The notes below the pieces were generated by a model, which saw only the letters and a program-made list of their open reading frames with translations, made no database searches and was not told the origin of the DNA. From Cytophagaceae bacterium (lineage in GTDB: Bacteria; Bacteroidota; Bacteroidia; Flavobacteriales; Flavobacteriaceae), in NCBI GenBank assembly GCA_002710685.1, contig PALD01000066.1, positions 124,001-188,000 of the forward strand: DNA of 64,000 bases. Direction: 5' to 3'. Of the stretch, positions 52,464 through 59,692 are shown piece after piece. How positions within the stretch are numbered: the stretch's first letter is position 1; the number at the start of each line of letters is the position of its first letter. The position numbers were made by a program, and so were the translations under genes.

Positions 52464-53744
52464 ATGGCAAACAATACTGTTTTTATCAGCTACTCCCGTG
52501 AGGATGTGGCCTTTATGGAAAAATTGAAAAATCAACTTGAGGACAAGAACATCAAGGTGTGGATAGACCAGAACATTCCCGGGGGGACTGACTGGGACAG
52601 TGCGATTGAAAAAGCACTGGAAAGCTCAGATAGCATCCTGGTGATCATGTCAAACAATTCAATGTCATCAAAAATGGTGATGAACGAGGTCTCTTATGGC
52701 ATTGAAGAAGATAAGGGTGTCATCCCGCTGTTGATCGAAGAGTGCAAGATACCCTTTAGGCTACGTCGCATCCAGTATATCGATTTTACACAAAATCATG
52801 AAGAGGGATTCATAAAATTGATAGAAGCACTGGATAGGAGAAAACCCGGGGTCGCAGAACCACCCATCACACAAAAACCTACGGATACCGGGGCCGTTAT
52901 GACCCCTCCCGTCAAGACCGAGGCAAAAAACCCTGTTGAAAAGATAGGGGAATCAAAAGCTGCTCCAGTACAACCTCAAATGGATGTAAAAAACGAAATA
53001 GCCCAAGAAAAGCCGCTGGAAATCAAAAAGGAGGAACCAATAGCAAAACCTGTTACCGGGATAAAGCGAGAGCAACCAGAAGCAAAGGTCAATACGCACG
53101 CACCCGCAACGATTCAGAAAAAAAATAAGCTTACCGTACCCATTATCCTGGGTGTGGCGGTTGTAATAGCCCTTATAGCCTTTATTTCCCTTAAGGGGAA
53201 AGATGATAACAACAATGTGGAATCCTCCTTGATTGAGAATACACCCACTGATGCACTTACAGATACCGGGGGAGCAATTGGGGCATCGGGAGAAACCACA
53301 AGTGAACCTGAAGAGAATATACCAGAAGTTGTTCCAGAGCCTGTAAATCCAGATGAGGAACTTTGGCTTAAAGCCAAAGAAGAAAACACCATGGACAGTT
53401 ACCTTGCATTTTTAGAACAGCAGACCTCTGGTGAATTCATAACCGCTGCAGAAGAAAACATGGCACTTACCTTGCCAGATGAGGGGTATATTCAATATTC
53501 TGAATCTTCGGGAAATACATATTTTGACACCTTATACCCAGGCAAAGACCCTTCTGAAACCATAAAAACCGGAGATGTTATCGCAGCTAAGACAGAGCGT
53601 AGTGTTAAAGGAGGGGTTTATGGTACTTCTGGTTTTAATAGAAGGTTGAGCACCATAAAAACCGGGGATATGGCCCTTGTGACAGAGGTTATCCCCAGTG
53701 GTTCAGCATATTGGGTAAAGGTTAAGTACCTTAAAAAAGACTAG
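52464..53744 (+). CDS. TIR-domain protein tethered to the membrane
   Basis: The 426 residues start with a TIR domain (1-125): VFISYSREDVAFME, the loop WIDQNIPGGTDWDSAIEKAL, and the putative NADase glutamate E75 in VMNEVSYG. A long Pro/Lys/Glu-rich linker follows (130-220), then one membrane span (223-243), an acidic linker, and a C-terminal SH3-like beta domain (about 365-426, IKTGDVIAAKT to YWVKVKYL). Bacterial TIR domains cleave NAD or make signalling nucleotides in defence. With the caspase-like protein upstream it forms a plausible effector-executor pair. Its stop shares CTAG with the convergent treS gene. Confidence 0.88.
   Translation: MANNTVFISYSREDVAFMEKLKNQLEDKNIKVWIDQNIPGGTDWDSAIEKALESSDSILVIMSNNSMSSKMVMNEVSYGIEEDKGVIPLLIEECKIPFRLRRIQYIDFTQNHEEGFIKLIEALDRRKPGVAEPPITQKPTDTGAVMTPPVKTEAKNPVEKIGESKAAPVQPQMDVKNEIAQEKPLEIKKEEPIAKPVTGIKREQPEAKVNTHAPATIQKKNKLTVPIILGVAVVIALIAFISLKGKDDNNNVESSLIENTPTDALTDTGGAIGASGETTSEPEENIPEVVPEPVNPDEELWLKAKEENTMDSYLAFLEQQTSGEFITAAEENMALTLPDEGYIQYSESSGNTYFDTLYPGKDPSETIKTGDVIAAKTERSVKGGVYGTSGFNRRLSTIKTGDMALVTEVIPSGSAYWVKVKYLKKD
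53361..53379. repeat. Dispersed palindrome CTTTGGC-TTAAA-GCCAAAG
   Basis: A coding-region copy with 7-bp arms whose outermost T-A pairs are partly replaced by C-G, a compensated change. It encodes LWLKAKEE in the TIR protein. Confidence 0.7.
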
Positions 53745-56700
53745 GCGTTGTTCATACGCTCCAGGATACGCTTGATGCCCCGTAAGGGTATCAATACCCA
53801 TGTTTTGCGGTTGTTGAGCTCATAATTGAGTTCATAGACGGCTTTTTCCAGGAGATAGGTATCGAGTAAGGTATTGTAGTCTGCATCATTGTCTGGCACA
53901 AGGTTTTCACTACCTATGTTTTCATTATATCCTTGCAAAAACAATCTTGTGATATAATGGTGCCATACCTCGGCCCAGGCTTCCAGGTCTTTTTCTTTTC
54001 TCTTGTTGTGTTCCTGCTCAAGGATGTGGCTATATGCCGCATAATGAAAAGAACGTATCATTCCCGCCACATCGCGTAGGGGAGAACGCCTTATTCTACG
54101 TTCACTAAAGGGCCTTGCGGGTTCTCCATCATAATTTATGATGGTAAAATCATTACCGGTAAAAAGTACCTGGCCCAGGTGATAATCACCATGTGTCCTT
54201 ATCTTGAGCGTATCTATCTTATGTGCAAATACCCGCTTGAAGCACTTGAGCACTTCAGCGCGTCTTGCTAAAATTTCGTTTGCTTCCTCTTTGATTTCGT
54301 CGGGAAGGTTCTTGATATTCCGCTTGAGGTTGTCAAAGGCACTACGCGTCAATCCCTGCAATGATGAAAACAGGGAACGTTGATAGTGTAAGGAGAAATC
54401 TTCATTGTCAAAATCCTTGATTTCTGGATGCGCGGCCAGGGCTTTATGCAGTTCTGCACTGCGCTGCCCCAGTATCTTCATCCGTTCTGGAAAGAAACTC
54501 CCCATCAATCCCTTTGTTTCATCAGGTATTTCATCATACCTCAGGGTTGTGGTAAAATCCTCTTTTATTTTGGGTAGTACAATCTCCTCCTTATCCCGGG
54601 TCTCAACCTGTTCAAAAAACCTGTGCAATGCATCCTGTGCATATCTCCATCCCGTTTCGTTTGAGGTTATCAAATCTTCCATCATGCCCAGTATGACCCG
54701 GTTTTTTGCTGCCGTGTGGTAAGCAATGCCCCCCACAAAGGTGGGGGAGTTCTTAAAACTTGCCACTTCAGAGAGGTATTGTGTTATCTCAAGGTCTGGA
54801 TTGATCGTACTGTCCAGCCTGCGATATAGCTTGAGCGAATATCTATTGTCATAAAATATTGACGTATGGCTTATGGCACTTTCAGAAACCTTGGAAGAAT
54901 TGGTATCAGTCTTCGCCGGAATTTTCTTCTTGCCCCTGTAAAATTCTAGCGATTCAAACTTGCCGTTTACCTTTTGTCCTTTTTTTATACGGTTAAAAAG
55001 GCTTGCCCGGTAAGGTTCAGCATAGACGGCGTCAATGAGCAAACCTTCTTGACCGCCTAGCTCAAGATGGGCCAGGATTCCCTTTTGGGGTATTTCCCTG
55101 ACTAGGTCTTCGCGCTCCTGTGGCACAAAGGCAATGGGAAGTTGGTAGGACTCTGGGAGCCCATCATTATACGATACCTCGGCAACGGTCAACGACGCAT
55201 TTAAATCCTTGATAAATAGACTTTTTACGTTGGTCATTGAAATGGTTTGTATAACCCGGTCTCCACCACTGAACCATGCTCTTGAAACGAGGTAATCCGG
55301 TAGTATGGCTTCTATTTTTGACGTGTTGCGCTTGTTTAAGAGTTCGTTCCATGATTTCGCTTTAAGCGAAGGGGTTTTTACTTCATCTTCATGGCCTTTT
55401 TCACGTTCTAGTGTAAACCAGTAGTAGCCGTGCGGCGAAAGTGTGAAGAGGTATGCATTCTCGGTAATCCTTGGAAATTTATTGTGACTAAATACTTCTA
55501 CGGGTATATAATCCTTAAATTCCTGCAGGTCCAGTTCAACTGCCTGTGAAAAGCGGGACAGGTTTGCCAGGATCAATATATTTTCATCCTCATAACTGCG
55601 GGTATAGGCTATGATCTTGGCATTGGCTGGTGATAAAAACTGAATGTCACCACGGCCAAAGGCTTTATATCTCTTTCTCATGGCAATGATACGCTTCATC
55701 CACCATAGCAGGCTGGAGCTGTTCATCTGCTGGGCTTCTACATTGACTGCTTCATATTTATACTCTGGGTCAATTATGGTGGGCAGGTACAGTTTATGTG
55801 GGTTTGCGTCGCTAAACCCAGCATTGCGGTCACTGTTCCATTGCATGGGTGTGCGCACACCGTCGCGGTCACCCAGGTAAAAGTTATCGCCCATGCCTAT
55901 CTCATCACCATAGTACAGCACGGGCGTACCGGGCAGAGAAAAGAGCAGCACGTTCATGAGCTCGATTTTGTTACGGTTGTTCTCCAGCAGGGGGGCAAGC
56001 CTGTGGCGTATGCCCACATTGATTTTTGCCTGTGGGTCCTTAGTATAGACCTTGTACATATAATCCCGTTCTTCATCTGTCACCATTTCCAGGGTAAGTT
56101 CGTCATGGTTTCTCAAGAAGATGGCCCACTGGCAACTTTCTGGGATTGCTGGGGTCTGGTCTATGATGTCAATTATGGGGTAGCGGTCTTCCATCTTTAC
56201 CGCCATGAACATGCGGGGCATGATGGGGAAGTGGTAGTTCATGTGGCATTCATCACCATCGCCAAAGTACGCAGCACTATCTTCTGGCCACATATTGGCT
56301 TCTGCCAGGAGCATCTTGCCTTCATATTTTTCATCCACATAGGCCCTCAGTTTTTTAAGGTATTCGTGGGTTTGGGGTAGGTTTTCACAGTTTGTGCCAT
56401 CGCGTTCAAACAGGTAGGGCACCGCATCCAGCCTAAAACCATCCACACCCATCTTGCACCAGTGGTCAAGTATTTTAAAAACCTCGTTCTGCACATTGGG
56501 GTTATCAAAGTTCAAATCTGGTTGATGAGAAAAAAAACGGTGCCAAAAATAAGCCTTGGCCACGGGGTCCCACGTCCAGTTTGAGGGTTCTGTATCAGTA
56601 AATATGATGCGGGCATCCTTATATTTTGAGGGGTCATCAGTCCATACATAATAATCCCTGTAATTTGAGCCTTCTGGTGCCTTGCGCGCACGCTGAAACC

Positions 56701-57052
56701 ACTCGTGCTGGTCTGAGGTGTGATTGATGACAAGCTCTGTTATCACCTTGAGGTCACGTTTATGGGCTTCCTTAATAAATTTTTTAAAGGTCTTGATATT
56801 CCCGTATGAGTTGTTGATGTGGTAATAATCCTGAATGTCATACCCATCATCCCGCAAGGGCGAAGGATAAAACGGGAGTAGCCAGATGGCGGTAACGCCC
56901 AGGTCTTCCAGATAATCCAGTTTTTTCAAAAGTCCTTGAAAATCACCTATGCCATCGCCATCACTATCGTAGAATGCCTTGATATGGAGTTCATAGATGA
57001 TAGCATCCTTGTACCAGTGAATATTGGAATCTGCATTATGGGAAGTGCTCAT
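53741..57052 (-). CDS. treS: Trehalose synthase-maltokinase fusion
   Basis: The 1103 residues combine two enzymes. Residues 1-580 are GH13 trehalose synthase, which converts maltose and trehalose: DGIGDFQGLLKKLDYL, the nucleophile region DGFRLDAVPYLF, the acid LLAEANMWPED, and FLRNHDEL. The C-terminal about 480 residues are maltokinase (Pep2/Mak), which phosphorylates maltose to feed GlgE-type glucan synthesis: HGDYHLGQVLFTG and DFTIINYDGEPARP, then RSPLRDVAGMIRSF. The fusion of the two activities in one chain is known in several phyla. The stop is shared with the TIR gene (CTAG). No glgE is in the window. Confidence 0.95.
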   Translation of the reverse strand: MSTSHNADSNIHWYKDAIIYELHIKAFYDSDGDGIGDFQGLLKKLDYLEDLGVTAIWLLPFYPSPLRDDGYDIQDYYHINNSYGNIKTFKKFIKEAHKRDLKVITELVINHTSDQHEWFQRARKAPEGSNYRDYYVWTDDPSKYKDARIIFTDTEPSNWTWDPVAKAYFWHRFFSHQPDLNFDNPNVQNEVFKILDHWCKMGVDGFRLDAVPYLFERDGTNCENLPQTHEYLKKLRAYVDEKYEGKMLLAEANMWPEDSAAYFGDGDECHMNYHFPIMPRMFMAVKMEDRYPIIDIIDQTPAIPESCQWAIFLRNHDELTLEMVTDEERDYMYKVYTKDPQAKINVGIRHRLAPLLENNRNKIELMNVLLFSLPGTPVLYYGDEIGMGDNFYLGDRDGVRTPMQWNSDRNAGFSDANPHKLYLPTIIDPEYKYEAVNVEAQQMNSSSLLWWMKRIIAMRKRYKAFGRGDIQFLSPANAKIIAYTRSYEDENILILANLSRFSQAVELDLQEFKDYIPVEVFSHNKFPRITENAYLFTLSPHGYYWFTLEREKGHEDEVKTPSLKAKSWNELLNKRNTSKIEAILPDYLVSRAWFSGGDRVIQTISMTNVKSLFIKDLNASLTVAEVSYNDGLPESYQLPIAFVPQEREDLVREIPQKGILAHLELGGQEGLLIDAVYAEPYRASLFNRIKKGQKVNGKFESLEFYRGKKKIPAKTDTNSSKVSESAISHTSIFYDNRYSLKLYRRLDSTINPDLEITQYLSEVASFKNSPTFVGGIAYHTAAKNRVILGMMEDLITSNETGWRYAQDALHRFFEQVETRDKEEIVLPKIKEDFTTTLRYDEIPDETKGLMGSFFPERMKILGQRSAELHKALAAHPEIKDFDNEDFSLHYQRSLFSSLQGLTRSAFDNLKRNIKNLPDEIKEEANEILARRAEVLKCFKRVFAHKIDTLKIRTHGDYHLGQVLFTGNDFTIINYDGEPARPFSERRIRRSPLRDVAGMIRSFHYAAYSHILEQEHNKRKEKDLEAWAEVWHHYITRLFLQGYNENIGSENLVPDNDADYNTLLDTYLLEKAVYELNYELNNRKTWVLIPLRGIKRILERMNNA

Positions 57053-57157
57053 GGGTGGTTTTTATAGGTTTAAAAGCTTAAAGTTACAAGCATGGGGGCG
57101 TATGCTAAAGGATTAAGGTAAATTTTAAGGGACTTTTAAGGTATCATACGGGTATTG

Positions 57158-57175
57158 TTTTGGCGCAAGCCAAAA
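57158..57175. repeat. Dispersed palindrome TTTTGGC-GCAA-GCCAAAA
   Basis: Intergenic copy with a perfect 7-bp stem and a GCAA loop, a GNRA tetraloop if transcribed from the plus strand. It lies between treS and the small-peptide gene. Confidence 0.75.
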
Positions 57176-57319
57176 AGCAAATTTTAAATGGCGATATCAT
57201 AAAACTCATGTATGGCATGATATATTAAAAATATAACCAAAGAAGAAGTCAAAATTTGCCAATTTATGAACCTGTTTTTCCCATTCATCTAAAAATCATA
57301 CTGTTGGACGAATATAATC

Positions 57320-57348
57320 TTGGGGATGAAAAATTCTTCATAGGTTTA
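57320..57348 (+). promoter_or_regulatory. Promoter of the precursor-peptide gene
   Basis: TTG at 57320-57322 and TAGGTTTA at 57341-57348 (one mismatch to TANNTTTG) are separated by 18 bases. The ATG is 22 bases further on. The upstream gene is on the other strand, so the peptide gene is the first of its transcript. Confidence 0.55.
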
Positions 57349-57370
57349 AGCGAACCAATTCAATTATAAC

Positions 57371-57550
57371 ATGAAAAATGAAAATTTGAAACTAGAGGAT
57401 TTTTCTTTTGAGAAATTAGAAGAAAGAAAAGAATTTACTTTTTATTTTAGCGGTTATGGCTGCCACACCCATCATTCTGGATGTGGACATGACAAAGGTG
57501 GCTATGACTGTGGGGGTAAAGATCCAGATGATGGGTCTAACGACGCATAA
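57371..57550 (+). CDS. Cys/His/Gly-rich 59-residue peptide, candidate RiPP precursor
   Basis: The frame starts at ATG 57371 and stops with TAA 57548. The first about 22 residues (MKNENLKLEDFSFEKLEERK) are charged and helical, like a leader peptide that a PqqD-type domain would bind. The rest is a Gly-, Cys-, His- and Asp-rich core: YGCHTHHSGCGHDKGGYDCGG, with three cysteines, four histidines and several tyrosines, then a polar tail. The two downstream genes encode an isoprenoid-synthase-fold protein and a PqqD/M50 protease, which supports a modified-peptide pathway. No sequence family is recognised. A metal-binding small protein is the main alternative. Confidence 0.75.
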   Translation: MKNENLKLEDFSFEKLEERKEFTFYFSGYGCHTHHSGCGHDKGGYDCGGKDPDDGSNDA

Positions 57551-57573
57551 ACCACCAACCATTTAATCAACGG

Positions 57574-57609
57574 AAAAGTCCAGGTTTTTATAACCTGGAC
57601 TTTTTTTAT
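57574..57609 (+). terminator. Strong hairpin terminator after the precursor gene
   Basis: AAAAGTCCAGGTT (57574-57586) and AACCTGGACTTTT (57592-57604) form a perfect 13-bp stem with the loop TTTAT, followed by TTTATATTT. The next gene starts only 10 bases after it and has no visible promoter. So the downstream enzymes are probably made by partial read-through, giving much precursor and little enzyme. Confidence 0.92.
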
Positions 57610-57618
57610 ATTTAGGCC

Positions 57619-58434
57619 ATGTCGCAACAATCTCCATCAACCCTCTTTTTTCAGTCCCTGTTACCCTTTATCAAACCGGTATTTAAAATAGGTGATAACC
57701 TTAAATTCCTACAGCTGCAAAAAGCCGTGGGGCTGTATAGTCAATATACTTTTATACAGGACAATCTACTGGATGGTGACCTGGATGTTTACGGTGCGCA
57801 TGAAGAAGGGGTCAATCCACTGGCGGTGGGGTCGTCAAGCAATGCACGGGCGCTTGTTATGCTGGCACAGTTGTTTGAACCGGCACATCCCTTCTGGACC
57901 CTCTTTGACAGCTATATGAAGGAGTATTATGATACCCTGCTTCATGAAAAGCATCTGGCAAGGCACAAGACCGTTATCTCGCAGCAGGTTTTTGAAAAAA
58001 ATGCGCTCGGCAAGCATGCACCCGCATTTATCCCGGTTGAAGGGATGCTCTATCTATTTAAATGCACTGCATCAAAAGAAGACCTTGTAAAGTTGCTCAA
58101 CCACACCTTTCTCGCCATGCAGATGCTGGATGATATTGAAGATTTTGCCGAAGACCTGGGCAGCGGCCATAATACCTATGTGCTCAGTAAAACAAAGGAT
58201 TTCATTGCACAGAACGCGCTGGAGAACCCGCATGAACTTGAGCGTTTTGAAGAAAGGGTATTTTATATGTCTGATTTTGGTGATGCTGCTAACGAGTATG
58301 CCATCGAGCATTTTACAAGGGCGCGGGAGGCCTGTACTGCACTAGGCCTGGACACCTACTCTCAATGGGTAGATGCCATGCTGCGCATACTGGGGCACAA
58401 TAAAAAAGTCATGGCCAGTGCAAAAGGAGCATAA
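57619..58434 (+). CDS. Class I isoprenoid-synthase-fold protein next to a peptide precursor
   Basis: The 271-residue, all-helical soluble protein has two aspartate-rich motifs at the spacing of class I terpene/prenyl synthases: QDNLLDGD at residues 47-54 and LDDIEDFAED at 170-179 (DDIED, 171-175). Such motifs hold magnesium and a diphosphate of an allylic substrate. The protein is shorter than polyprenyl synthases, and its other motifs differ. It may prenylate the peptide or make a terpenoid, or be a catalytically changed relative. Its stop is directly followed by the M50 gene, so the two are coupled. Confidence 0.75.
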   Translation: MSQQSPSTLFFQSLLPFIKPVFKIGDNLKFLQLQKAVGLYSQYTFIQDNLLDGDLDVYGAHEEGVNPLAVGSSSNARALVMLAQLFEPAHPFWTLFDSYMKEYYDTLLHEKHLARHKTVISQQVFEKNALGKHAPAFIPVEGMLYLFKCTASKEDLVKLLNHTFLAMQMLDDIEDFAEDLGSGHNTYVLSKTKDFIAQNALENPHELERFEERVFYMSDFGDAANEYAIEHFTRAREACTALGLDTYSQWVDAMLRILGHNKKVMASAKGA

Positions 58435-59586
58435 ATGTCAATAATCATAAAACCATATAGGTGGTCAGCTTACGAAGGTGGGCAGTGGATTCTAGAGGTA
58501 GGTGATGAACAGCATTTTCTTTTGAACACACAGACCAAGAACCTGGTTGAACTGCTTGATGCCTGTGAAGATTTGGCCACGGCCAGAGAAAAATTCAACA
58601 GCAGGTTCAGTTTTGACCTTGACCAGGAAGAGTTTGATGATTTTATCAATGAAAGACTGAGCTTCACGGGACTTCTGGAAGGGGAGGTCTTTGAGCAGCG
58701 GCAATCCAAAAGCTTTATCAAGTTTGAATTTACCCTATTGCCCAAAAAAGTGGCGGCCCTAGTGGCCCGTCCATTTGAGGGCCTATTCCTGGAGAAGTTC
58801 TTTTGGCCTACTTTTATCATCCTTTTCCTGCTTGCGGTATGGACCTTGTTTTACAATGTCCCCGAAGAAAGATCAATTTCCATTCTTCTTTTTTTTATAC
58901 TGTACCTCCCCACTGTTTTTTTACATGAACTGGGGCATGTGGCGGCGTGCAGGCGCTTTACGGGAAAGAATGGCGAGATAGGGGCGGGGCTCTATATTTT
59001 ATTTCCGGTGTTTTTCTCAAACATCAAGGCCATGTGGATGACCACAAAAAAAAACCGTGTAATCGCAAACCTCGCCGGTGTCTATATGCAGCTGTGGTGC
59101 ATGTTGCTGTGCCTGCTGGGCTCTTATATTTTTGGGTTTGCCAACATCCTGGTTGAGCTATGCTACATCTTGGCATTGATGAGCGTGTTTCAGTTATTGC
59201 CCTTTATACGCAGTGACGGTTACTGGTTGTTGAGCGATCTGACCTCTACACCCAACCTGCTCTCAAAATCAAAAGAGACCTTTAAGAACAGTTTTGCAAG
59301 GCCCCGTGCTTTTTTTGTAAAAAAGGGGATGGGCAAGCGTATCTTCCTATGGATTTATGGGGTGTTCAATACCTTGTTTATATTCTATTTTGTGGGGGTA
59401 CAGCTGGTTTTCAACTGGCAGCACATATTTGAGTTCCCTTCCAGGTTGATCAGCAACCTGTTGCATTTAGACTTTGATTTTAGCATCCGGGACCTTTCCG
59501 TGGTTATTTTCTACATGATTGTCTTTAAATATGCAAAGCGGTTGATAAGGCCCATGCTCAATAAAAAAATTGAGAAAAAAGGGTAA
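58435..59586 (+). CDS. PqqD-like + M50 membrane zinc metalloprotease
   Basis: The 383-residue protein begins with a PqqD-like region (about residues 12-85, EVGDEQHFLLNTQTKNL and LDACEDLATA), a peptide-chaperone fold that binds leader peptides. Six or so membrane spans follow. The zinc motif HELGH is at residues 164-168 inside a span, and the third-ligand motif LLPFIRSDGYWLL places D261 appropriately for an M50 (site-2-like) protease. The layout is like YydH-type peptide proteases, which process modified peptides. It starts one base after the upstream stop. It is the likely leader-removal and export enzyme for the peptide at 57371. Confidence 0.88.
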   Translation: MSIIIKPYRWSAYEGGQWILEVGDEQHFLLNTQTKNLVELLDACEDLATAREKFNSRFSFDLDQEEFDDFINERLSFTGLLEGEVFEQRQSKSFIKFEFTLLPKKVAALVARPFEGLFLEKFFWPTFIILFLLAVWTLFYNVPEERSISILLFFILYLPTVFLHELGHVAACRRFTGKNGEIGAGLYILFPVFFSNIKAMWMTTKKNRVIANLAGVYMQLWCMLLCLLGSYIFGFANILVELCYILALMSVFQLLPFIRSDGYWLLSDLTSTPNLLSKSKETFKNSFARPRAFFVKKGMGKRIFLWIYGVFNTLFIFYFVGVQLVFNWQHIFEFPSRLISNLLHLDFDFSIRDLSVVIFYMIVFKYAKRLIRPMLNKKIEKKG

Positions 59587-59590
59587 TCTG

Positions 59591-59609
59591 TTTTGGCTTA
59601 AAGCCAAAA
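59591..59609. repeat. Dispersed palindrome TTTTGGC-TTAAA-GCCAAAA
   Basis: Intergenic copy 5 bases after the M50 stop codon. The A-run after the stem and the short stem make it a poor terminator on the plus strand. Confidence 0.75.
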
Positions 59610-59652
59610 AATACTCCGTTAAACTTATGCTTTTCCAATTCAATTATTTTAT

Positions 59653-59660
59653 TAGATTTG
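59653..59660 (+). promoter_or_regulatory. -7 promoter element of the lipoprotein gene
   Basis: TAGATTTG is an exact TANNTTTG match, 33 bases upstream of the ATG at 59693. It suggests the lipoprotein has its own transcript rather than being part of the peptide cluster. Confidence 0.5.
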
Positions 59661-59692
59661 ACACGTATCCAACCCCAAATTAAAAAGCCTTT

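Noticed and set aside
54405..54722. 105-codon plus-strand Ser/Cys-rich frame
   Set aside because: It is the antisense of the maltokinase domain; its composition is typical of the complement of a real gene.
55796..56380. 194-codon plus-strand frame opposite treS
   Set aside because: It is a complement shadow of the well-supported GH13 domain with no start context or family resemblance.
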